This document shows positions 11,601 through 23,600 of a DNA stretch of 64,000 bases, piece by piece; position 1 is the first letter of the stretch; the number at the start of each line of letters is the position of its first letter. The DNA is from Sternotherus odoratus (taxonomy: Eukaryota > Chordata > Testudines > Kinosternidae), in assembly GCA_032164245.1 (NCBI GenBank), contig JAVMKO010000006.1, positions 5,533,001-5,597,000 on the forward strand. Direction: 5' to 3'. The position numbers were made by a program, and so were the translations under genes. A model generated the notes under the pieces. It made no database searches, was not told the origin of the DNA, and worked only from the letters and a program-made list of their open reading frames with translations.

Positions 11601-14600
11601 AAATGGCATTTGTCTTGTTTACATAAAACTAACCCGGAGTCGGCGAATAAATCAGTGTTATCTCTGGCATAGGCAAAACCACAGAAAAGCAGCCCACCCG
11701 CTCTCTCAAGCCAGCCTTTCCTTTACCATTATGGCACTATCCAGAATTCCCTGGCTCAGAAGGGCTAAGCATTTCCTGTTTACTCTTCTGAGAAGGAACA
11801 GAATTCAAAGAGAATGCCAGAGAAACTCACAGTCCTGGGACTTCACGACAGTCCCCTCTCCAGTCAGAAGCATCACTTCATAAACATGTAAACTGATTTA
11901 CAGCCTTTGTTACAGCTGTTCGTAGCTGCTTTTGATGCAGTTTTATATATACAGCCTACATTATACAAAAAGCCACAGCACTAAGAAATCAAATTCATAT
12001 CCCTGGGTAGTTCTGAAGAGGACACAGGACTCCGAGCTTTCTGGAGTGTCGTTCCTTTCCCCCTCCCCCTTCCAAATCCTGGAGATTCCAGCTGCCCGCA
12101 GAACAGCCTCATCAGTAACATGTAAGGCTTTCCAGCTCTAGTCAGTCAGTCTCACATAAGCAAAACAAGAAAGGGGGAGGAAAAGGAGCTGTTCCTGTTT
12201 CTGGGGAGAGGAGGCCAGGCCAGGCCTACTAAACCACCTTGAATTTTCACTACTGAAGGAGCGAAGATGAGAAGAAAACAGAAAAGAAATGGAAGGATAA
12301 ACTGTCACACATTTAAAAACAATGGATTTAGGATACTTGGCATGACATGACCGGTTGGATTGCGGAATTACAATGTTGGAAATGAGCAATATGCTAAAGG
12401 TTATCTGCAAAATGTAAACACAAAAGCATATTGCGCGCTGACTGCCTCCAAATAAAGAAGGGAGCGAGGGATTTTTCAGCTTAGCAGTCATTTAAACTTG
12501 CAGAAGAGACCATTTCTAAAATACTCTCTTTCCTGTTTAGCTGGAAGCTGGTCATACCAAGCCTGCTTACTTTTTGTTGTAACTTTAAAGATCAGCTTTA
12601 AAGCAATTTAGCAGTGTGCAGTAAAAGGAAGCCCCGTGCAGCTGTGGTCAAATTCGGCTCTGGCTTCAAGCTACGTTCAAGGTTATCTTTGACCTACAGT
12701 AAGCTGTGATTTAAAATGTCAAGGAGGTAAAAGCTAAATTGTTAACTGACTGTATTGTATAATGGACACATACCACAAACACTTAAGTATACATATTTGC
12801 AATTTTTAAAAGCCAAGTACTTGAAAGTCAGTTCCTCCTTTACTTGCTTGCAAAGACTGCTCGTCAGCATTCTGCATGCTTCTTGCAACACATGGTGACA
12901 TCACAATCACTCACCAATGCAGGGAGTGTTGCAAGGCCAATGCAGAATCCTGAATGGAACCCTTTGAAAAGCAAGGAAAACAAAAACTGATGTTAGTTAT
13001 TTTGTTTTAATACGTACTCTATGTATACTACACGTTCCCACACTGACCGGGGAGCATAACATAACATAGCACCCAAAAAATTGCTGCTAATCTTTCACAG
13101 GGATCAAAACTGCACAGAAGTGATTATCCTTGCCCAGATGAGCTGACCAACTGGATCACAAGAACTGTACTGCAATACTGTATATAATGTGAAGTCCAAA
13201 TAATTTTTACCTATACTTTGGCCTGTCTTACTTTCTCAAAGGACCTAAAAATTAGAATGAATCAGTTCATGGTTTTGAGGTTTTTTTAAGCACAATTCTG
13301 TTTTTCATGTCACACAATCAAACTCTGAAAATGCGATTAAACTATGTACGTACTTGCTGCTGCTTCCGCCATCAACAAAAGGATTCCAGTGTGAAGCAAA
13401 GTCTGTGCCTGCTGCCACAATCTGAAGATGCAGAAATTTCAGTTCAACAATTTTTATTTATTGAATTGAAAGAAAATATTCTCTAACCATATTTCCACCT
13501 CATCCTGGGGGGGAGGTAGAGAACTGCAGAAAATAATCACCCATAAACAGAAGAACTTCATTTCCAAAGTCCAAATGTTCTTTACAGTCTGATTATTGAA
13601 AAAAAAAAAATATCCAACCTTCCTTTAATTTGGGCTTGAAACCACCACCTGGAAATGGTGAAGAGCCCAGGTTCAACAGGTGACAAACGATGTAATTAAA
13701 GTGTTCTGGTACAAACTTGGTAAGGAGAAAGCTTTCCTCTGGGGGTACTGGTGTAACAGACCACTGTTACTCTTGGGGACCATGATCCCAAAGTGAGATC
13801 ACATTGTGACTCACAGAACTACAGCTTTCTTACCCCCGACCCTGGACAGCAGGCATTACACTGCACTCTTGCTGAACTGACAGTCCTATCAATGCCTTTT
13901 CACCAATGACGACTGGTGGAGGAGTCCTGGTAAATGCTGTTAGTGCCGCACTCATTAAAGTGACCTTAGACTTATTCAAAAATTAAAATTTTCCTCGGGA
14001 ATCAAAACATGCCTCCAATTCTGCTGTTCTTGAAAAAATTACCATGAGCTGCTCCTGCTTTATGTAATTGGCGTGGGTCAGTTACTTCCCCACTAGCTTC
14101 CCCTTCACGGATGCAGTTATGAGTGTAGAGGGTTTTTTGTTCAGTGATTAAGCCCCAAAGAGACCAAGCTGGGAAACGGTGCAAAATTTTGACATGAAAA
14201 AGGCCCATTTGGCCAACAGGAATATGGCTTTAACCATCTGGATCCTGATTTTCATAATGCTGAGCACCTATATTTCCAACTGAAGTCAGTGGGAGCTGCT
14301 GGGACTCCGCACTCATGAAAAATCAGGCCCACTGCATCCACAGCCATTCTCTACTTCAGACGAACGTGTGTTGGCGGGTGGCATCCAATTCGTTGGAAGT
14401 AAACCTTGCCAAGAGTTAAAATAAACAGCAAGTGGCACACAATGGAGCAAAACATGCAACGTGGATGTGCTTGAGTAACAAAGAGTAGAAAAAATAATAT
14501 TGGCTGGTAGAGAGATCTAGGGGAATCCAATTCAGAATCTCTTTTCCCCTTCCTACGTTAATTGGTGCGTTTCAATTTGCACACGAGGAAGACCCTCCAC

Positions 14601-17600
14601 ATGAACCATAGAGAGCAATTCATTTTCTTCAGAATGTGGCAACTGTCTGAAAACTGACAGTTGTCTTCTTGGGACTCTTTTTTTACCCTGAATACATATT
14701 ACTTAACAGAGTTAAAACATAAAACAATGAGAACATTGTGATTATAATAGAAGATGGAAAACTGAGTCCTACCATTTCATCCCGAGCTTCTGTTTCTTTC
14801 CGTAAGGGAGGCTCAAATTGCAACTTGTCAACTGCAAAACATCACATTTCAACTTTACATGTAACATTCTACTAACATCCTCTATGGCCAGTGTATTAAA
14901 GCACGCTGCATGGCATGTAAAAAACCAAAGTGCACAGTGCAGTGTTACATAATGCTTCATTTTAACATGGCTCTACAATTCTAAACTCTTTGAACCACGA
15001 ACATTTGTTTTTATGGAAGTCTTCAATTTCTAAACGTTTGCACTTGCAATGTATTTGTTATGAAACAACCCACAAAAACAGGAAACTGAGAAGATAGCAA
15101 TGAGAATCCCCATTTACAGTAGTCTAAATGATATTTATTTAGTGTGGGCACGTCTCCAAACACAGAGAAAGCCAGTTCCTACTTCAAAGGGCTCCAAAAT
15201 TTCAGCACTTTCCCCCTCCCACTCCCTCAGCTGAAAGTGACCCACCAGCGTACCAACATTGCATGGTATGTAAGGACTTGCATTCCTTTTGAGTTTAATG
15301 GACACCATAGTCAGTACAGCAGACATGGTCACATATCTAACAATAATTTAGTTTGCATGGGCACTTTATGGTCACATATCTAATAATATCTACAGCAGAC
15401 TCTCAGTTATCCAGGATGTGGATTAACCAGGACGTCCAAAAAACATACACGTAAGTCGCAGGGCCGGCTCTGGCTTTGTTACCACCCCAAGAACACTCCT
15501 CCCCCCCCCCCCGGGGCACAGGGCAGCCAGTGAATCAACACCCCTGCCCCCCCGGCGCAGGGTGGCTGGTGAACCAACCTCCTCTCCCAATATTTCCTAT
15601 GGATGGTGATTATCCAGGATTTTATTAATCAGGATTAATTTTTTCCCTATAATCCTGGATAATCGAGAGTCTACTGTACTAATTATTTCATCTGCAAGGG
15701 CACGTCTTCAAACAGAGAAAGCCAGCTCCTGCTTCAACAGGCTCCAAAATTTCAGTATCCCCCCCCCCACGCATTTGAAAGTGACCCAGCAGTGTGTGAA
15801 TGCTGCACAGAGCGTAAGGACTTGCACTCCTTTTGAGTTTAACATACACCATTTAGTCCGTAAAGGAGCCGTGACCATAACAAGTAGAGCACCCTCCAGT
15901 GGTTAGGATGAGGTTTAGCTGACTATCTATGTGAAAACCAGCACGAAATCAGAGTGACACCAAATTGACATCTACTTTTCTATATTTTCCCTCGCCAGTG
16001 AGGGCCAAGACAGCTGTGTGTAAAAAAATGCTCTCCCCACTATAATAATCAACTTGGTCTTCCTGTTTAAATTCAAATTCAATTATTATTTTTATGATGT
16101 CAGTAGGCATTCAAACTTTGGCACAACACCACAGCAGAGAGAGGCTGATTACAGAAGAAACAATGCCCTGGTTTTATAGAAATGTTTGCATCCTGCAATG
16201 ACATGAAATGAAGCAACAGAAGAGAATGAAAGTTTTAATTTTGGTTTTGGAAAAACACTGCAGAGATTTTTTTGTTGATGCTCTTTTCTTTAAGTGCTCC
16301 AATGGTAAAAGTGGCCCTCTAAGGGTTGTTGTAAAAGACTGACACGGACACCCTCCATCAGAAAAAATAAACCAGCATCACAAAATGGGAAAAAGCTCAT
16401 TAGAGACTTACAATTTATCTCAGACGCTGTTCTTTCCGCTCTAGCATTCCTGTTGGTAGAGCGAATGGTGTGGCGAATAACAGAGTGCGGCTGTTGGAAA
16501 CAGAACCATTACAATTCAGTTATATTGCCTTCACCTTCGATCTCAGACCACAATTAAAGGGCAAGAAGAGCTATTACAATGGGACATGTCTCTCTGTTTC
16601 CTCACCATACTTTTATTGCCTGCACACAAGCCCCTTGTACTTCCCAGCAAGCTGAACCTCAGCTCTGTGGCAAGGCCTCCTGGTTTCTACAGCACTGCTG
16701 TGCAGCACAGCAGAATAATTTTTCAACCCTTCTAAGTTTACAGAGTGAAAACAGGAGAAGATGTTGAAACATCAGCTTTTCAAAACAGAAAAAATTCAAA
16801 CATGTTCTCACCTCAAAATCATCGTCCTCGCCTTCACTGTAATGTGTGTGGTTGTCAGGATTATTTACTTTGTCCAGCAGCTCAACTGCTAGAGATCTCG
16901 AGAGACCAGGTTGTCCTACAAAACTATGCTAAAAATCACACACAAAAATAACGTGTTACAGTAGGCTTAATAGGAGGCATATAGTTAACCCTGTACATCT
17001 GGGTTTCAAAAGATTAGCCTTCTTGTTTTGCAAAACTTTATAACTGACATTCTTCGGAAAAACTGTTTAATATCTCCTGAGCAAGTAGGCCTCTAAATCA
17101 TGCATCTGTTTTGGCCTCTAAAGCATGCACGAGTTTTAGCCTGACCACACTATGCATCAGTTGCAATTAGAAATTAAGATCCTAGTTGTGCAAACATTGA
17201 TGCATTTGCTTAACTTTATGCATGCAAGCAGTTCCATGGAGTTCAATGGGAGTCTTTAGGTGAGTAGAATTAAGCATTCGAGTAAGTGTTTTCAGAATCA
17301 AGGCCTAATTTTGCCTTATGGAGTGATTTGTAACCAATCTATACAATTAATTCTACCAAACTGGCGCACACGATTACAAAATGCCAGTCTTTGGACAATT
17401 AAAACTGGACTTATCTTGCAGTATAGACAGGTATCTTTATAAAATCTTGCCACCAAATAATTTTTTTGTATATTACATGAGATTCCAATTTCACTTTTGC
17501 TGTGTTTGCACCATTAAGCACACTTGTAAGATAACAGTGTGAAAGATAGCCCCTGTTTGGTGCATTAATGACTTCTTTCTCTGGGAAACAATAGATTTAG

Positions 17601-20600
17601 TGGTGACATTACAAGTTCTGACTTTCTTTTTAGACACTTACAGTAAGAAGTCTTTCTGCGGTTGGTCTCTTCTTTGGATTTTTTGTAAGTGCTATTTTGA
17701 CAAAATTATGGAATGTTGATGACCTTTACATAAAAAAGACAAAGAAAAAATTGAATACATCAGACCCTCGCTAGAACGTGAATTCGGCTATAACATGGTT
17801 ACGGCCATGGATCCCAAAATAGAACGTGGTCATTTTATTTCATTTCATGTTAACGTGGTCAACGCGGTACTTGGCATGGATTCACATTTGTACTTAAAAT
17901 CAAGTTACGTTTTTATGAAAAGGAAAAAATAATTGATCACTTTCAATGTAACTGCTACATAAATAGCAAAACATCTCCTGAATTAGAATCCTGCTCAAAT
18001 ATCCCAAGGCATTTCAGATTTATACCATTCTGCTGCTGAATTAACTAGCGGGAGATTACTACTACTGTCCCTTTGGAAAAAGCAGTCAAAAGATCAAATT
18101 CCATTTGAAACCTTATGGCACTATATAACAGAAATAAAAACAATATAGTGAATTAGGTACACACTGCTTGTCACGAAATCCAGACAAGTCTGACACTCCA
18201 CATTATCTCATGTCATCAGGAGGAAAATAAAATTCACAATGGTGTAAGATCAGGAGAAAGCATCAACCTCCTCCTTTCAAATGCTTGGCTGAGATTTTCA
18301 AAGCAGTTCAGATGATTTAACTGCACCTCTTTTCTCTTAAATTAATGCAAGATGTGAGGCTAAATCCCTTTGAAAGTCTCATCCTACAATTTTTACTTGT
18401 CTTTCTTGCAAGTGTTTATTTTAATACATCTTTCAAAGGATATATTAGCCTGGATTTGAGGACTTTCAGGGCACATTGCAAAATGTATCCCTCAGGCATC
18501 TGAAAACAAAAAGGAATTGGAGCGGTGGAGGGAAGGGGAGGGCTGATGATCTTCTACTTGGAGGTGATTGTACCAGCCTGTACTACTGCACATGGAGTTT
18601 AATTTGTGATGTGCTTTTAAGTTATGGCAAGAATGCCTAGAGTATATAAATAAGTACTCTTAGCATTTGCACGAATCTTGGGGCGGGGGGAGGGGGAGTG
18701 CAGAGTACAAAGTTTAGTGCAGAATGCAATTCACAGAAGGATATTTTTCCAGGTGATAAATGATTTTAAGTATCTGCCCACAGCTAGACTGGCAGAATCC
18801 CCCTCACAAAGATTTGATAGTTCCTTGGTCACCAGGAGCATTCTAAGTACATACCGGTGTGTCGCGTCCTGCGCGAGGGTTACATTCTGCGATTACCGCA
18901 TAAAGCGGAAATCGCGTAGAGTGAAACTCTCATTGAGTTCACTATATAGAACGTTTACCCGCGCGGGGGGGGCTCCTCCCTCCACGGTGGGCTGCCTGCT
19001 CCAGCCCCGGCGGTGGCGTGCAGACTGCTGGCCTCAGCCCCTGCCGTGGGCTCCCGTGCTGCCGGTCCCTGCCGCGGGCTGCCAGCTCCAGCCCCCGGCA
19101 GGCTGCGGGCCCAAACTCCTGCCGCGGGCTGCTGGCTCCAGCCCCTGCGACGGCGGATAGGCTGCTGGCCCCTGCCGCGGGCTGCCGGCTCCAGCCCCTG
19201 AGGCGGTTGGCGGGCTGCGAAGCTGCCAGCCCCGACCCCTCAGGTGGTTTTTTTTTGGTGTGTGTCCAGCCACGTAAAGTTACATTCGCGTATGTTAAAT
19301 ACACATAAAATGCGACTGTAATGGGATTAACCGCTCCGCGACAGTGAGTCTTGATCACATGCACACTGTCAAACTAATTGCCAAATGTGTGTTCTGGAAG
19401 GAGATTTTTTTCTCTCCAGGTAGCAGCCCAGAGGGAGTTTTCCATTTCCTTTGGCCCAGCAGAGGAGGAGCAATTAGCATTATGTGGGCCTGTCCCCCAC
19501 AGTCAGTTTCCTGCCATTGCAGAAGTGTGTGCACTGCCAGACCTTGGTCCTCTCGGTTGTGTTTGTTTCTAGGTTCCTATAAATTCAAATCAATTTAAAA
19601 AATCTATCTTGCTTGCTGGTACATACTGCAGATGTCTCAACCTAAAACACTTCATCCTCAGGGAAATCATCTTTCAGATCAATGGGATGAAAACTAATGC
19701 GGCACACTTATCAATGGTTTTCTTCTTCTAAAGAGCAATATGAAATTAATGTCCCATTTTTAGAGACAGATTGTTTTAAAGCATGATTTACTAAGGGTGA
19801 ATTATGTCCCAATAAAAACTTCTGGGTTTGAGCAAATCATGAAGATTTTTTGGTCATGGCAGAAGTCAGAGCAATTTAAAAATTAATAACTTATACTAAA
19901 TTTAGCCCTGATCCCGCACTGAGAGCTTCACAGTTCAGACTCCCCTTGATTTAATGAGGTGCTGCATGAACAGGGAGTCCATTCGCATGGTTCTCACTCC
20001 AGGATCAGAGTCCTTTGCTGTAATTAAGTATTCTGTTTAGCAGGAAGAACTGATTTTGAAGGGACAACTCATGTATATAAGTCACAAATGTGCATATGTG
20101 TTTGCAGGTTGAGGGCATATGCTTATGAACTGTTGACAAATCATTAACATGATCTTTAAAACATGCACTGAACAAAACGAGAAAATTGTTATTTGACTTA
20201 CCATTTTGCTTTTTCCTTGAGCTTTGGAGGTTGAAAGTTACTTTTAGACATTAAAAACAAAGCCCTAAGATAAAGAAAGCATAATATCATACAATATGAA
20301 AATAATTCATTTTATTCTAATATCCTGAGATTGCATAAAATACAGCAGTTCTATTACCCCACAAGAGACAATATGAGCTGATCCCAAATGAGTTCTGTTG
20401 TATGTAACATAAAAGATCTTGTAAGAGACAAAATAAAGCCGCTGATTTCTTTAATTACGGACAGTGTTTCTGAAATAAAATCGGTTTGTTTTCATGTGCA
20501 ATCCTGCTCACTGTAGGGCTACTATAGAGTTCGGGAACTAAAACACTTACAAAATGTTAAATCCTTAAGAATCTGATTTCGGAATCTGAATCCACATCTT

Positions 20601-23600
20601 TATATCAAGACTGGATGACTTTTACAAAAGGGGTGATGCACTAAAACAGAAATTATGGGCTTGAAGTAGGAATCCGGGGACAGGTTTTAAGGCCTGGGTT
20701 ACGCAGGACAGACTAGACGACGGTAATGGTCCCTTATGGGCTATGGTCTAAGAAAATGCTTGAAATGAGCGAGTCTCGTGATCACCTGACCTCATTGGAT
20801 GAAGGTCAAACATAGGCGGCTGAAGTTCTCCAAGTTCGATTGCTGTTATGCCAACTGCCCAGATATCACAGAGCTGGTTGTAACCGCCATTCTTTTCCAC
20901 TGCTGCAACTTCTGGGGCCATCCTTTAAATATAAAATCATCATTTGATTACATGACACACCCTCACCTTCATAGCACCTCCTTTGACCTGAGGATCATAG
21001 ATCTCTTGACATGATTACTGGGGAATTCATTCCAAGGCAAAGGGCCTACACAAAGAGTGTAAATGGAGCCCGATGTGAGCCTCTGTACCGGGATGAATCC
21101 CTTCCATTAAAAGAACAAAGACACAAAGGGTAAGTGTCCTGGCCAAAGTCATGAATTCTGTAGCAGAGTCAGGACTAGAACTCAAGTCTTGTGATACCCA
21201 GTCTAATCCTCTTTGCTCAACACAATTGTTAGTCCCTCAGTCTGTTTTCTCTAATATGAAGCATAATACAGTATGCAATTTAAAAAAAATAATTTAAGAG
21301 TTTTCTCTATATTCAGTCCTCATTATGGCTACTATACGAATGAGGGATCTCTGTATTAAGGCAGTGGCTCAATTCAATGCAGTTAAACTTGCATTTTTAT
21401 ACAACTGAAAAATTACAAAGTTGAAAGAGTCAGGCTTTTCAAAGCCTTAAGTAGCAAAGACTGTTTTGAAACAAAAATAGCTGAAATGTGCTTCTTTTCA
21501 TTGTAATGTCCCCTGCACGGAGGAAACCCAGATGCCTACATTTAGGTTTTGTCAGCAGAATTTAACTTGTAATACTTGGATCTATGCATTAATTTTTAAC
21601 ACATGCTTACATATACATGTGGCCCCTGGACACTTCCACTGCTTGCATCCGACGAAGTGGGTATTAGCCCACGAAAGCTTATGCTTCAAAACTTTAGAGT
21701 TAGTCTTTAAGGTGCCACAGGACTCTGTTACCTCTACATATACATGTGACACTAATTGTGACCTTAGACCAGGGGTGGGCAAACTTTTTGGCCCGAGGGC
21801 CACATTGGGGTTCAAAATTTTGTGGAGGGCCGGGTAGGGAAGTCTGTGCCTCCCCAAGCAGCCTGGCCCTGCCCCCATCCGACCCCCACCCACTTCCCGC
21901 CACCTGACTTCCCCCAACCCAAGCAGCTCCCACCCCCACTCCTTCTCCCGATTGCCCCCCATCTAAGCCTTTGTTCCCTTACTGCCCCCTCCGAAAATCC
22001 ACTCACCCTAACCACCCCCCCAGGGACCCACCCCCTATCTTAGCCCCCTGCACTTTGTTTCCTGACTCCCACCTCCCGAGACCCCCCACCCATCCTAACC
22101 ACCACCCAAGCCCCCTCCCGCCCCCGCTCTTGCTTACTTTGCTCAGCCGGGCGCGGGACTGAGCCAGCCTCCGGCCCTGGGAGTGCGGGCCCCGCAGCTC
22201 CCCGAGGTAGGCCCGGCACCCTGGGCAGGAACTCGGGGCCCCGTGGTGCCCCACATCTGGGCCTGGCTGCCGGGACTGGGAGCGTGGGGCTCCGCGGCTC
22301 CCCGCAGCTGGGGCTGGCAGCCGGGGCCCAGAGAGCGGGGCCCTGCAACTCGGCCCAGCACCCTGGGCGGGGAGGAAGGGGCCACTGGCGCTGCTCCCCT
22401 CCCCTGATAAAAATGGCCGGCGGGCCACATGTGGCCCGTGGCCCGTAGTTCGCCCACCCCTGCCTTAGACAGTATTTTGTCTTTGCTTTGAAAAAGATTT
22501 TTTTTTGTTCACCTTTACGATATAAATATTATGTTTTTCTATTGGTGAGAGGAGTTACAGCACAGTACCAAACTCCTACCATGTATATAAATAACATTCA
22601 GCACCGAATTAGATTGGCAGAGGTGTCAGCCATGCTATTAGCATCACATGGTTCATGTTACAGTGATATTACAAAGCAACAAAAGGCCAATGTCATATCT
22701 TGCCCAAGCACATTACTAAATCAGAAATAGATTATATAATTATGTCTGTAGTTAAATATATCTGTATTTTAGAAGCTTAAGTATAATTTGTAAATACCGA
22801 CTTCTCTTTGCACGGAGTCATTTTATGAATCAAAAGCAATTTATTACCAGTAAGGAGTACCAATAAAAGATTTTCTCTTCGCAATGGTGGCTGTTATTTT
22901 TGCTGCTACACCAAAGTCAGCTGTAAAACAAAATTACATCATCATTACATTTCCTAGAGATTGAATGTTCAATGAAAAGCCAACAACACTCTAGGAAGTT
23001 ATTATAAATCAACAGGACACACACACTCCTAGGTAATAAAATTAAGATATTTTTTTACAATGTTAATCTCACAGGTAAAGAAGAGCAGAAAATTCTAGCT
23101 GGAAATTTTTTTCTGAATGGCTGAAAATTGAAAGTTAGGTTTCTCCAAACTGCCTTAAAACTGACCCTGTTTCGCCGCTTACCTCCACCTATCTTTTCAC
23201 ACCATAATGTTATGTTCTGATACAATTCAATTCTGTATTCTAATTAATATATACTGGAGGGAAGATAGATTGGCATTGTAGTTTTGAGAGAGTGTTGTGT
23301 CAATGAGGAAACAACAGGGGAGATGTTTTGGTCTTATTGTTAAGACAAGAGATGCAGTAGGGACTCTGAAGATGATAACAGAGCTACATCGAACGCACAT
23401 TATTGCAGAAAATACCCAAAGCCAGATATCATGCCAGTCTAGTTTTGTTTTACTGTATTTACATTATAGTACCTGAAGAATTGTAGTCTACATTGTAGGC
23501 AAAGAATGGCTGGCCAGTAGATAGAAAATGGGTATCCATGTGTGATCAGATGCTTTTTTTTTAATTGAAAGCCTTGAGTTTCCATTAAAGTTGTTACTGG

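Larger units (their letters stand above)
14832..16411 (-). other. MAP4K5 intron 13
   Basis: 1.6 kb. It holds a local direct duplication (15146-15312 and 15698-15857) whose two copies flank a complete pogo/Tigger-like element (15393-15676). Confidence 0.8.
20923..22847 (-). other. MAP4K5 intron 8
   Basis: 1.9 kb, holding a short retroposon copy (21622-21734) with a complete hAT-like element (21770-22462) just beyond its right TSD. The remainder shows nothing I can name. Confidence 0.8.

Noticed and set aside
12905..12965. Exon-like segment on the minus strand ending CATTG|GTGAGT with an upstream TTTTCAAAG
   Set aside because: A 47-nt (or 35-nt) exon here would break the frame between exons 15 and 16, and the peptide has no MAP4K5 similarity.
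13225..13245. 13-nt micro-exon flanked by TTTTTAG and GTAAGA
   Set aside because: 13 nt shifts the frame; exon 15 joins exon 16 or 15b correctly without it.
22003..22457. Overlapping long open frames rich in Pro, Gly and Ala
   Set aside because: They lie inside the GC-rich core of a hAT-like element with exact ends and TSD; open on several frames because of base composition.
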